Assembly (NCBI GenBank): GCA_019916065.1
Contig: CM034241.1
Coordinates: 22,645,541 to 22,709,540 of the forward strand
Length of the DNA: 64,000 nt
Origin: Vitellaria paradoxa
Lineage: Eukaryota > Streptophyta > Magnoliopsida > Ericales > Sapotaceae
Direction of reading: 5' to 3'
Part shown: in pieces, positions 11,250 through 22,740 of the stretch
How positions within the stretch are numbered: position 1 is the first letter of the stretch
Layout: each line of letters opens with the position of its first letter
The notes under the pieces: model-generated
What the model saw: only the letters and a program-made list of their open reading frames with translations
The model's database searches: none
Told to the model about the DNA's origin: nothing
Program-made: the position numbers and the translations under genes

Positions 11250-13302
11250 CTGAAGATGCTCTACTGAAACTTGGAGAAGGTATTAAGTCCACTATTAATG
11301 ACATAAAAGAAATCAACTTTGGTATTCTAGAAGACCCTCAACCAAATTACATTTGTGCTCTTCTTAATTGTAAAGAAGAAAAGGCTTATGTTGAGCTTTT
11401 TACAGAGTATAAGGATGTCTTCGCCTGGAGCTACAAAGAAATACCTGGGTTAGACCTTAAATTTTCTATTCATCATTTAGTAGTAAAGCAGGGTGTCCGA
11501 CTAATTAAACAAACTCAGTGTCAATTTTTACCAGAGTCAATTCCAAGGATTGAAGTGGAGGTCAATACACTCATTAACGCTGGATTAAACTGAAAGTTAA
11601 GTGTCCAACTTGGATCTCGAGTATTGTCCCTATCAAAAAGAAAAATGGACAAATTCAAGTATGCATTGACTTTTAAGACCTCAGCCATACTTGCCCAAAA
11701 GATGACTTTCTACTCCCATTGATAGAACTCATAGTGGTTGCTACCACTGCTCACAAAACCTTGTCCTTTATGGATGGCTCATCTGGCTATAACCAAATTC
11801 GTATGGCATCGCTAGATGAAGAGTTAATAGGTTTTTGTGCACCCAAAGGCATTTTCTGTTACAAAGCAATGCCATTTAGATTAAAGAATACAAGAACCAC
11901 TTATCAAAAAGCAATGCAAAAGATCTTCGATGACATGTTTCACAAAAATATTGAATGTTGCATGGATGATCTCATTCTAAAGTCAAGAAAAAAAAGCAGA
12001 TCATCGTCAAGATCTAAAGAAGGTGTTTGATTGCCTATGTTGACACTAGCTCAAGATGAATTCTTTAAAGTACACTTTTGGTGTTACCTTTAGAAAATTC
12101 TTAGGGTTTATTGTATGTTATCACGGTATTGAAATTGACCAAACAAAGATTGAAACTATCTTGAAAATGCCTGATTCATGAGCTTAAGAGTCTACCAGGA
12201 AGTTTGGCCTATCTCTGATGGTTCATTTCAAATGTATTGGTCATTGTTAACCATTAAGTCGACTAATGAAGAAAGAAGTTTCGTACGAATGGGATAAAGC
12301 ATTCAGCAATGCCTTTAAAAGCATCAAGGAGTATTTGATGAAATTACCAGTATTGGCCGCTTCTATTTCAAAGAAGCCATTGGTTTTGCTCATCGCTGCA
12401 TAAGAACAGTCTGTTGGAGCTTTACTAGCTTAAGAAAATAAAAAATGAAAATAAAATGTCCTTTACTATCTTAGTAGGATGATGACCCCTAATAAGATGA
12501 ACTACTCACCAATCGAGAATATGTGTTTGGCCTTGGTGTTTGCAATTCAAAAGTTACAACATTATTTTCAAGCTCACACTATTTATCTCATCTCTAAACT
12601 CAATCTCGTCAAGTACATCACGTCAAAACTAGTCTCATCTGATCGACTAGCAAGATGATCTTTTCTTCTTTGAGAATTTCAGATCATTTATATGCCTCAA
12701 GAGGTGGTTAAGGGACAAGCCTTAAGCTAATTTCCTAGTTAATCGTCCCATACCTGCTGATTGGGAGCTATTAAAAGAATTGCCAAATGAAGACATCCAC
12801 TATGTGGAAGTTCAACAACCACAGAAGATGTAGTTTGATAGAGTAGCTTAGTGCAATAATATAAGAGCTAGGTAGCATTTCTTACTCCTAAAAGAGATGT
12901 GTTGCCTTACGCCTTCACTCTTACATAACTTTATTCAAAAAATGAAACTAAATACCAAGCACTTATACTTGGGTTGTAAATGGCTGTATGAAGTAGTTAA
13001 AACTCAATACACATGAAGATTCAAAATTAATAATCAATTAGCTACAAAATATTTATAAAGTAAGGAAGCCTGAACTTGTTCATTAATATAACTATACAAC
13101 TTGATTGATTGGATGGCTTGGCAGTATTACCTTGGAACATGTACCAAGTAAAGATAATAAACAAGCGGATTCCCTTGCTAAGCTTACTTCAACCCTTGCA
13201 TTGCCTGATCAAGAGACACAAATCCCAATTTGTAAAAGATGGGTCATTCCTTTGCTCTTCGATGATGAAGACAATGATGAAAGAGATGTAAATGAAATTT
13301 AA
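11250..13302 (+). pseudogene. Reverse transcriptase, RNase H and second RNase H of Element 1
   Basis: The RT begins with DVFAWSYKEIPGLD (about 11420) and includes SFMDGSSGYNQIRM (11768) and MPFRLKNTRTTYQKAM (11868). The catalytic motif reads CMDD (about 11960) where YVDD is usual. A first RNase H follows (EWDKAFSNAFKSIKEYL, then NYSPIENMCLALVFAIQKLQ, 12290-12560). The archaeal-type RNase H follows at 12830-13300, with LEHVPSKDNKQADSLAKL. The double RNase H marks the Tat lineage. Stops such as TAA in VCIDF* show that it is dead. Confidence 0.85.
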
Positions 13303-13439
13303 GTCTCTGAAATTAAAGAAAATGACTTGCATCAATCGCTTATTGATATCTACTCCATCAGAAGTTACTAAAAGATCCACATAGAAGAACAAACATAAAG
13401 TGTCGAGCTTCAAGATTTGTTTACCATAAGGACACACTC

Positions 13440-14579
13440 TATTGACATCTTTTCAAAAGATTATTTCTTCGCTGCTTAGGAGAAATTGAAGCTGCACAAG
13501 CTTTGAAAGAAGCTCACTCTAGCGTGTCACTCTGGCATGTGTGCCACTCATCAATCTAGTTGGGAACTACACTTTCAAATAAAAAAAATGGGGTACTACT
13601 GGCCTACGATGGTAAAAGACTTAATGGAGTATGCCAAGAGATGCTAAGCTTGTCAATTCTATAAAAACTTTATATATAATCTACCAGAACCACTCCATCC
13701 GACTATCGCTTCTTGGCCTTTTGATGCATGGGGGCTAGACGTGATAAGGCCATTGCTTAAGTCTTTTGCTGGCTATTTATACATCTTGGCAGCAACTAAC
13801 TACTTCTCCAAGTTGGCTGAAGCTGTACTATTAAGGAAAGTTAAAAAAGAAAATGTCATAAACTTCATTCACACTATCATCTTTAGATATGGTGTTCCGC
13901 AATACATCATCACTAATAATGGGAAGCCTTTCTACCACAGTTTGATAAACAAGTTATGCAAAAAATTCAACTTCCAGTAACATAACTCTTCCATGTACAA
14001 TACACCTGTAAATGGTCTTACTGAAACATTCAACAAGACTCTTGGAAATCTATTGAGGAAAGTAGTTGCAAAATCAAAGCGAGATTGGCACGAGAGAATT
14101 AGAGAAGCTCTTTGGGATCATCAAACAACATATTGAACATCTACACAAGCTACTCCCTATGCTTTAGTGTATAGCGTAGAAGTTGTTCTCTCCCTTGAGT
14201 GTCAAATCCCATAATTACAGATTACAATCTAAGAAGGTCTCACTCAACAAGATAATGATTACTTGTGATTGGTAGAATTAGACGCACTTAATGAGAAGAG
14301 GTTTGATGCATGGCAACGTTTAGAATGTTATCAAGCTCATCTTTCCAAGGTATTCAATAAAAAAGTTCGCCCTTGATCCTTTCAAAAAAGAAACTTGGTA
14401 CTCGCCATGGAAGACCCATTATTACCACTCACTGTACTGGCAACAAATTCACATCCAAGTGGGATGGCCCATATGTCATGCAAGAAGTCTACTCAAATTG
14501 AGCATACAAAATAGTTGCTGAAGATGGCTTAATAATCGACCTCATAAATGATAAGTTCTTGAAGCGCTATTATCTTTAA
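13440..14579 (+). pseudogene. Integrase of Element 1
   Basis: This enzyme would insert the cDNA into the genome. A remnant of the HHCC zinc finger (CHSGMCATHQ) is near 13535. The core has WGLDVIRPL (first Asp kept), then ITNNGKPF (the second catalytic Asp is Asn) and LTETFNKTL (Glu kept). The C-terminal reading ends at NDKFLKRYYL followed by TAA at 14577-14579. Stops interrupt the core, for example after CKKFNFQ. The D-to-N change alone should abolish catalysis. Confidence 0.85.
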
Positions 14580-14924
14580 GAATCATGTACTACTTCTAGC
14601 TTGCATGAGTATAAACTATAAAAGGCACACTAAAAAAATAAAAAGAAAAAAATGAACTATGCTTGGTTTGATCCCATCTTGGGTATGTAGGCAACTTGAA
14701 ATTTGTTCCAAGTTCAGTCATTCATTCAAAAAAAAAAAAAAATCATTCATTATTCATATGACCTACATTTGGCTTGATCCTACATCAGCTACGTAGGTAG
14801 TTTGAAATTCTATTTCAAGCTCAATCATCCATTCAAAAAAAATCACAAAGAGCATGATTTTTATCAAAATAAATAATTTATTCCAAGAAAAAGGTCACTG
14901 CATTACATTAAGGAAACAAATGAA
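14580..14924 (+). repeat. Spacer after integrase with two copies of a GTAGGCA-type motif
   Basis: Two related blocks of about 100 bp (14658-14745 and 14755-14840) share TTGGTTTGATCC...GGGTATGTAGGCAACTTGAAA or close variants, followed by CATTCATTCAAAAAAA. The same TATGTAGGCA/TAAGTAGGCA motif occurs twice in the Tat solo LTR (about 19165 and 19485). No coding sense. Confidence 0.6.
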
Positions 14925-16747
14925 TTAAGGGAAAAGCTTGAAATCCCTCAGTTCATTACGTCTTGTTTCTAACATTTATTCTATGTTTGCTAAGCAACTG
15001 ACATCCTTATCGCTCAGAACAGGCTTGCCTTCAATAGCAGAGATTTATTCCCATAAATATGACACATTAGCTTGTAGCTTGGACAATTTTAATTTCTTCT
15101 CAGAAATCTACAACTCTGATTTTTCAATCTAAGTGATAAGAGTATTCAACTTTTTTTCCAGCTACTCCTTTTCTAGTTTGAACGTCATAACCGTACTCTC
15201 AAGAGATTGCAAATCCTTGGTCTGTGCATGTTCTCTAGCTTCAACATCAAAGAGCTCATTCTTGGCCTTTGTTAGCTGCTCATCATGTGATTTTTAACAC
15301 ATTTTCTCTACTGAAGAAGATCAACTACAATTGTAGAGTTAGAGATCATGAAAAAGTCCCACAAGTAAATTCCTTAGGGAAGACAAATCCAAGACACTAA
15401 TTCTTTCCATTTCCTTTAGCATTTTTTCATTTCCTTTTCAATTGTGTGAAGATGAATCAAGCTAGATCTACTCATCTTTCGAGATAAGCCATTCCATAAC
15501 AATGTAAGGTACGTACGTTGACAATAAAAAATCAAGTCATCCACCCTGAATTTGGAAAAAGTTAAAGGGGCAAGATCCATGGGTCTCACACAAAGTTATC
15601 AAATCACTTCCATAGAATCATCTTCAACAACAGTATGAGACATCATATTATTTGCAACCTTGGAAACTTTAAGTTGACGAGCCAATATATCGAATGAATT
15701 TGGTCCATCAATAGATTTTTTGCTTTCTTACGAAATTAGGTCGTCCACCTCAATAAGCTTATTATTGTTCTCCAACTACAAATAGAGACCTAAGTTAATA
15801 AAGGAATTGTGAAGAATATGTCCCAAAACAAAATTTTACTAGAGTAAGGAAAAAAAAACCATACTTACTCGATTCTGAAATTCTTCTAAAGGCAAAGAAG
15901 GGTTTGGTATTAGGGAATATATCATCCAAATCAAGATGAATATCTTCCAATTCAAAGGTTGTGGTTTTCTTTTTTGGGCGTTTCCAATGGTGATCACCTC
16001 CACTAGAGCTATGTTAATCATCAGGTGGCAAGAAATTTTGCTTTTTCTTGACTAATGACTCTCTATTAGAGATATTTGTATCTCTTTTCGCCATCTCTTC
16101 AAGCACATTTTGAGCATCAATCTGTTTTCTCTGGAGACTGGAGTACATTCAGCTACTTCTCTCTTATGCATTTTCAAGATTACAATAAAAGGGTTAACTT
16201 TTGAAAGTTTTATGATGAGGTTGGAACTTTTCCTGCAATAATTACTTGAACACTTTGCCCACCAGCTAACATAGTGTTTTGTAGCAAGGCCTTTGGATTT
16301 ATATGCTAGAATTACAAATTTAGAGTTGGTACCCAATTGAGTACAAGATTGCCAAAGTTGAGCAATTTCTGCTATAATTCCAAACCTAAGATCATTCTTC
16401 GGCTTCCCAAGAATGCTTTGACAAAAATTAAATTACCTTGCAAATATTATCGGGCTATAAGATTTCATAATGAGCTCATCTCCTTGATGTAGAGTCAAAT
16501 AGCTATAAAGAATGCTAATAATGTAGTCATTCTAAGGAGTTAGCTAATTTCCAATATCAACTAAGGATAGATCCTTCTCCTTACCCAAAAATAAAGAAGA
16601 AGAGTTAGAAAAATTAGCATGTCTCAAAAGGATTCGAGGCTCTGTATCATCAAAATGCTTGACCATTTTCTCACTAGAAAATTTCCCCATTCGAGAGCCA
16701 TTTTATGGACTGGAAGATGCAAAGTAGCAATCAAAATAATGACCAAG
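14925..16747 (-). pseudogene. Plant-mobile-domain (PMD) gene, C-terminal part
   Basis: It continues the minus-strand gene from beyond the solo LTR. The reading picks up with NGSRMGKFSSEKMVKHFDD (about 16700-16640), GDELIMKSYSPIIFAR (about 16470), then AQLWQSCTQLGTNSKFVILA and HYVSWWAKCSSNYC (about 16370-16240). These are parts of the PMD fold (aminotransferase-like plant mobile domain). The end is a helical, coiled-coil-like tail (EISEKKLKLSKLQANVSYLW, about 15100) with a stop at 14925-14927. It lies antisense to the pol of Element 1, 350 bp after the integrase stop. Several stops and frameshifts. Confidence 0.75.
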
Positions 16748-19700
16748 TGTTGACACCTCATTTTTGCCTGATACTTTTGTCATTTTTAAAATTTATTTTG
16801 ACAAGCATATATCTTTGTAAATATTAAATTCTACCTCCAAAATATTTTCCACAATTTTTCTTGAGCTTTAAACAGGGAAATTAGCTCAAATTTAGTACCA
16901 GGAATTGTTAAGTAAAAAATAATCTATATCACTATATTCAGATCAGGTTTGTTTGAATTTTTTTGGACTTTTTTCAAAGTCTTGACTCAAAATTTCATTT
17001 ATTATTTGTAAATTCACATAGAGGCCTAGGAGCATTTTGAGGGCATTTTTGGAATCCTTATACTTGATTTTAGTGGGTGAGGCCCTTATGAGTAAACCTA
17101 CAAAGGTTACAAAGAAGAGTTGGTGTCTCCCCTCTCTATTTCAGCCTGTTGTGGAGCAGCATTTTTCAAATAAACATGCCTTGACCTTAAAATTTTCAAA
17201 TTGAGTCCGATTTTGACCTAATTGGTTTAAATTGCTCTGAAAAATGCGTGGGAGGTCCTAGAAGCTCCTGAAAACTATGATAGAGGTCTTAGAATTGCCT
17301 GAACCTTTAAGGGTAAAACTCAAACTTCGTAAAAGCTCAGGCCAAATTGGCTATACTTTAAGCCTTGCTACCAAAAGGCTTGCTAGGCAAGCTTGGTAAG
17401 CTTTTTTCCCTACCTTGAAATGCAAATTTGTCCACCTAACCTGTTTTTCGATCATATTCTCTTGTTGTATTGAGCAGACATAATTACTCATTCTATTAAG
17501 CAAAAAGGGTCACTAAGCAAACTTGGCAATGATTTTTTCCTATGTTATCAAGCAAATTCATTCGTCGGACAAAAATAGACAATGTTTATCACCTGACGAC
17601 ATGGACAATGTTTGTCGCCCACTTAAACGGGCAAAGTTTTTGCTTGATCAAAACTCCTATATAAAAGGTCTCCCCCTCATCTCATTTCCCACATTCACAC
17701 CAAGAAGAGTCTTCAATGCTTTTGAAGAATTCCAGACTTTCATTGTTAAAAATTTCACATTCGATATTATTTTCTCTCTTTAGAGATTTTTTTATTTTCA
17801 TTTTATTTGTTTAAATGCTTTAATTAGTATGTTAACATTTTTAAGATGAAAAATATTTTTTAAATTAAAATAAAAATTATTTTGTCAATGAAAGCTATAC
17901 AACTCAAGTTTGAGCTCTACCCAATCTATGATATTGACCGGATTAACTCGAGGCAATCTTATAAAATTCTTCACATCATACTACCATATAATGTTGCATA
18001 TTTACATGTAATATTCTATTTAAGTTCTTATGTTTCTCAAGTTAAAATAATGCTAGAAATGTTAGAACACCAAGAGGCACGCAAACACACACTCACAAGG
18101 GTAGAAATAGCCTTAGAAATTAAATGCTTATCAATCTAGAGTTCTTCCCTGAGCAAGTGACACTCTAGAGAAAGGGATTAGCTTAGGATTGCATGAAGCT
18201 AATAATTTCTAAATCTAATTTTGCTGTAGAAACAATTGTGATACCTTGTGAATGTATCAATATTGTGATAATAGTTGTCATTTTAGTTGATCATTTGCAT
18301 AGCATCAAAGCTTTGACCCACATTTAGACAGACTTGACTAAACATAGAGCTAAGCTCTAGAGCGAAGCTCCTTACTAGACCAAACCATAAAGCTAAGCTC
18401 CTTACTAGACCAATTAGAGAGCAAGGTTCATCCCAAGATAAAATGTGAGGCACTAAATCCTCTTTCACACGAAAGTGCAACCTCAAAGTTAGATTCTTTA
18501 TTGAGGCAAAACTCTTCTTTTGAAAACATGTGTGAAGCATTGATTTAACCTCAGGAGCGAGGCTCCTCACAAGACTAAACCAGATAGAGCGAAGCTCCTT
18601 ACTTAACCAAACTAGAAAGAGCGAGGCTTGGGAGAAAAGCTCCTTACCAGATCAATTAAAGCTAGGCTTGTCCTAGGACTAAGTGTGAAGTACTAAATCC
18701 TTTCCTACACGAGAGTGCATCTTAAGAGTGAGACTCCTTCGTTGAAGTGAGACTCTTTCCCTTGAGATCATATGCTAAGCAATGACTTGACCTTAGTAGT
18801 GAAGCTCATAATCAATACCAAATAAAATGAAGCTCCTTATTAATCCACGCTTAACAAAGCTAGGCTTGGGAGCAAGGTTCCTTATCAGGACCAACCAGAA
18901 TGGGCGAGGCTCATTTTAGGATTAAGTGCTAAGCACTATATCTACCCATCATAAGATCACATTCTAAGAATGAAACTCTATATGAGAGTGAAGCTCTCCT
19001 ATAAGAATCATGTGTGAGGCATTGATTCATCACTCAACTAGGCTTCCTTAAAAGTTATAAGCTAAGCACTAACTTGTCACTTTAACATCATAATTCAAAC
19101 CAGCATGCATGTAGTTTGGACCACTCTAGGTCTAAACTACAACGACCTGATCCCTTCTGGGGGTAAGTAGGCAACTTAGGCATATCTCCTGGGTTCGGCC
19201 ACCATTATTGTCACCACTACCATCACCATTATCACCATCATTACTTGGTTATTTAGACCTCCCAAACATTTCATTACATAACATCTAACCTTTTTCTCAA
19301 ATCCAGTGTTATTTTCTGCAAAGACTGAACCACATATGGAATTTTAGTAGAAGATTAGTCTTTAAACTTGCATTTAGAATCTATCCAGCATATAGAACCC
19401 CCAGGAAACATTTTTGCCAAATAAGCAAAAACATTACTACACTCATACAAAAACTACAATTGGCTTGATTCTTGACCGAGATATGTAGGCAGCCCAATTA
19501 GGCACAACCATTTTGCATTCTATGCATCATATGCATTCAAAGTTTGTTTTGTTATGACATCAGTAAATCATACATTATCTAGTGAGACTATAATTATAAA
19601 GATTGGGAAGGGATTTTGCATATCCTCAAGTAAATCCAGGCGTATCAATTTCCGAGCATAACTGAACCCCTGGATCTAGTATCTTTGACTAAACTGATCA

Positions 19701-19959
19701 AATTGGGGTCACAAAAAGGGCCTTTTATTATACCTTTTTAATATATAAAAATAATAATATTTTAAAAAGATGAAATTCAAGTTTCTTAATATACCTATTT
19801 TTAAAATATCAAGTGGCGACTCCCTGATTTATGATCCTCGGTACTATTTTAAAACATGAAATCATTTTAAAATATTTTTGGCAATCTCAGACGCACTGGT
19901 TGTAATGAAGACAAAAAACTAGCACCCGCTTGGCCCAGTGTGCAAATCCGGTTGCGACA
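16748..19959 (+). repeat. Solo LTR of a Tat-type element, 3.2 kb
   Basis: It begins TGTTGACACCTCATTTTTG and ends CCGGTTGCGACA. Both ends are flanked by a perfect 5-bp duplication, CCAAG (16743-16747 and 19960-19964), and the PMD reading resumes on the far side. This shows one insertion followed by LTR-LTR recombination. Inside are imperfect repeats of GAAGCTCCTTACTAGACCAA-type units (about 18300-19050) and two TAGGTAGGCA-like motifs near 19165 and 19485. No internal coding region remains. Confidence 0.92.
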
Positions 19960-20890
19960 CCAAGCCATCTGTAAACATAGTGGATTGAGAATATTACATT
20001 ACCCCAATTGGGACTAGGAGATAAAGAAATTTCTCCTAAGCCACGAAAGACACTTGTAAAAACTGGTATTGCTAAAGAGAACTTCTCACCACGAGCCATC
20101 ATGTTTGCTACTTTGAAAACACCAGGATAAATATTGTCAACTTTAATAGTAGGAAAGACAAATTTACATAGCCAACAAGTTAAAAATGCAGCTAGATAAG
20201 TCTCTTCTCTGACACTTGTCTTGATGGCTAAATCATTAAAGGCTTATTCTTTTTCCTCAGAATGCTGAACCAGCTTATTAATGATGCCTGTAAGATGATG
20301 GCGAGTCCTGGGCTTTGTAAATCTCTTTTTATTCCCTCTTCTAGGAGATGTTACATATCTTTTAGGTCCTCTAAACCAAAATTTAACCCAATCATAAGAT
20401 TTAACTTCACCATTCGTACTCTCATCATAAAGCTTGTGATATGCTAAGAATAAATATTTGTAGCTCTGGGGAAGAAATAATGCTTTGTTCTTGTCAAAGC
20501 CCAACACTTCTTTTCTAGATGGGATGAGTTCATCATAAAATGTGCCATAAATTAATAAGCCACCGATATTGCACAAATCCCATAAAGATATGGATAGCTC
20601 TCCCATTAAAGTATAGAAAGTATTTGTTGAAGAACACCAAGATTCATAAAATGATTGAATAAGGTTCTCACCACGGTCATACGTGAATAGAGAAGCGTAA
20701 ACAGTATCATATATACTTGCTTTTATCAAAATTCTTCTATGATGACTAAGCACATCCTCTAACCATTCCCAATATTTGGGAATATAAAAGAATTCACCAA
20801 AATCAGAAAGAGAAATGTTACACTCACCCAATAGCATGAAACAATTAGCATTATAATCTTTAGAATGAAATGAGGATTACAAGAACAATG
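19960..20890 (-). pseudogene. Plant-mobile-domain (PMD) gene, N-terminal part
   Basis: The longest open piece is 197 codons (20837-20244). It contains PKYWEWLEDVLSHHRRILIK, YDTVYASLFTYDRGENLIQS, the block around NTFYTLMGELSISLWDLCN and GGLLIYGTFYDELIPSRKEV. This is the core of the PMD or aminotransferase-like family, found in host proteins linked to silencing and as cargo in plant transposons. After a frameshift the reading goes on with EETYLAAFLTCWLCKFVFP, MMARGEKFSLAIPVFTSVF and SIHYVYRWLG, and there the solo LTR begins. Upstream of 20890 only short, broken N-terminal pieces are seen. Confidence 0.85.
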
Positions 20891-21235
20891 CTTATGAAGA
20901 AATAGTGATTGAATTACTATGATCAAATAAGTCACTTCTCAAAGCAATACACCATTGCGTCAGCTAAGGTGAGTCAATAGAAGGGGACCAATTGCGAGAA
21001 AAGTAACCAATGATTGGATCGAACACTGATAAGTCTAAGACCATTGTGGGATCACTATCTTCATTAATAATAGAGACTATCTTCTAGCCATGCAGTGAAT
21101 AATACTTGAAAATAACCATAATCTAAAAGAAAACAATCCCAACACCTTAAGGATTTGATATAGAGATTCCCAAAGCCTTCAATGCTATTCTACAACCCTA
21201 GGGATTTGATATAAAGATTCTAAAGGCCTTTAATG
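20891..21235 (+). other. Non-coding spacer with a two-copy short repeat
   Basis: Degenerate PMD-gene N-terminus or 5' flank. Near the end a unit of about 55 bp occurs twice (about 21148-21200 and 21201-21240): GGATTTGATATAGAGATTC and GGGATTTGATATAAAGATTC, each followed by a CCTTCAATGC-like part. Confidence 0.5.
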
Positions 21236-21850
21236 CAATCCCCAAGTCAGCTCTAAAAGTCTGGAAGCACAAAAGATTTTCAGCCCTAAATTTTGGCCAA
21301 AGCTAAATTCAAAGGCTTGGCTAATGTAGGGTGAACAAATGCTGGCAAGAATAAACTTTTGGCCCTGAATTCTTATCAAAACCGAATTCAAAGGCTCTAG
21401 CTGATGTAGGAACGAATAGATGTTGACATAAAAGATTTTGAGAACCGAATTCTTGCCAAAGCCAAATTCAAAGGTTCTAGCTGATGTAGATGAGAACGGA
21501 TGCTGGCACAAAAGACTTTTAGCCCTGAATTCTTGCCGAAATTGAATTTAAAGGCTCTGGCTAATGTAGGCGCGAACAGATGCTAGCACAAAAAAACTTT
21601 CAGGCCTGAATTCTTGTCGAAGCAGAATTCAAAGGCTTTGCCTAATATAGGGGCGAACTGATACTGGCATGAAAGACTTTCAGCCTCAAATTCTTGCCGA
21701 AGCCAAATTCAAAGGTTCTATCTGATGTAGGCACAAGCAAATACTGGCACGAATAAATTTTTAACTTCGAATTCTTATTGAAATCAAATTCAAAGGCTCT
21801 GGCTAATATAGGTGCGAATGGAAGCAAGTACGAACAAACTTTCAGCCCGA
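21236..21850 (+). repeat. 80-bp tandem repeat array
   Basis: About seven and a half copies of an 80-bp unit. The anchor AATTCAAAGGCT or a one-base variant recurs at about 21305, 21385, 21464, 21544, 21625, 21705 and 21785. Each unit also holds TCAGCCCTGAATTCTTGCC and GATGTAGG...GCGAACAGATGCTGGCAC-like parts. It sits between the antisense gene and the expected 3' LTR of Element 1, where Tat elements often carry tandem repeats. Confidence 0.9.
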
Positions 21851-22102
21851 TGCTAGAGATGCTACCAAAAAAAAAAAAAAGTTAACAATAAAAAAGTATA
21901 GATCGTAAATTATAAAAAAAAGGTTTTGTCTGTGGAGAAAAAAAATTCTATCATTGAAAAAAAAACATTTTGTTCGTTAGAGAAAAAAATTATGTTAGTT
22001 AATTTATGTGGCATTCAAAATAGTGCTAAGTTCTAAATTAATATATATATGTATATAATCCATAGTGAAAGTGCCTGATGAGACTTAATGGGTCATCACA
22101 TG
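21851..22102 (+). other. A/T-rich end of Element 1 visible sequence
   Basis: Poly-A runs, a repeated ...TTTTGTCTGTGGAGAAAAAAA / TTTTGTTCGTTAGAGAAAAAA motif and an ATATATATGTATAT tract. No polypurine tract or LTR of Element 1 is present. Bases 22093-22108 (TCATCACATGTGATGA) form a perfect 16-bp palindrome across the start of the next LTR. Confidence 0.5.
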
Positions 22103-22644
22103 TGATGAGGGAGATTTCCAAGCTTTACCAAAATGACAAAAATACCCTTCAGGGGGACAAGTCGACCTTTCAAGCTGTGGAGGTCAAACTAGCTTAGGCC
22201 AAGCTCTATAGTCTAAGCTATTAGGTGCCAAGCTGAACATGGGTGCGTGCATAAGGTTTTTATGATCACGATCCAAATTTATGCCATAGTTATGGATTCA
22301 AAATCATCAAAATAAGAAAGAAGTTCCAAGATTGAGGCAAATTTGGCACTTCCTTTATCTAAATGGGGAAATAATGGTAAATTAGGAAGAATTCCTGATT
22401 TACCTTTATTCTTGAGTCTATGGAATATCCCTATAAATAGGGGGAAAATTAGTGTTATAGGTATGCAACGCTCACCTTACCATTGCTCTGCAAAACTACT
22501 TTTTGATTTTTTACTAACTTAATAATCAGAGAATCTTTAACAGGCACCACATCGGTGTTCTTAACGTACAAATTTTATTTTATTTTTTGGTAGATTAAAC
22601 CTCAGGAGGCTCAAATCAAGGACCATGAAATTTTATCATCATCA
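22103..22644 (+). repeat. 5' LTR of Element 2
   Basis: It starts TGATGAGGGAGATTTCC; the partial 3' LTR at 52523 starts TGATGCGGGAGATTTCTGG and stays similar through AATACCCTT and GGGGACAA. It ends near TCATCATCA. A TATA-like box, CCCTATAAATAGGGGG, is near 22430. About 542 bp; the last few bases of the end are uncertain. Confidence 0.85.
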
Positions 22645-22645
22645 G

Positions 22646-22664
22646 TTGGTGCTGTCTCTGGGAA
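22646..22664 (+). other. Putative primer binding site of Element 2
   Basis: TTGGTGCTGTCTCTGGGAA directly follows the LTR and resembles the TTGGCGCCGTCTGTGGGAA site seen at this place in many Tat elements. The tRNA is not assigned. Confidence 0.55.
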
Positions 22665-22740
22665 ACAAAGTGTTGTTTCAATTTTCATGGTTTGAACCAG
22701 ATTTGGTGTTCTAACTCATCAAAACCAATCATCTTCATTG

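Larger units (their letters stand above)
6648..22102 (+). mobile_element. Element 1: Tat-lineage Ty3/gypsy retrotransposon with antisense PMD gene
   Basis: Order on the plus strand: 5' LTR (6648-7340), primer site, gag, protease, RT, RNase H, second archaeal-type RNase H, integrase (to 14579). Then come a repeat-bearing spacer, an antisense PMD gene (20890 to 14925) holding a solo LTR, and an 80-bp tandem repeat array. The second RNase H after the normal one is diagnostic of the Tat lineage. No 3' LTR is present before 22103, where Element 2 starts; the end of Element 1 probably lies beyond the window, displaced by nested insertions. Every coding block carries stops. Confidence 0.8.

Noticed and set aside
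14938..15132. Plus-strand open stretch after Element 1 integrase
   Set aside because: The minus strand carries the coiled-coil tail of the PMD gene with family-like residues; the plus stretch is its shadow.
21236..21850. Regular repeats that could suggest a CRISPR array
   Set aside because: The 80-bp units are continuous without unique spacers, and the setting is a plant retrotransposon.
22093..22108. 16-bp perfect palindrome TCATCACATGTGATGA as a regulatory site
   Set aside because: It straddles the insertion junction of Element 2; one half is LTR, the other is flanking target, so it is most simply a chance join.
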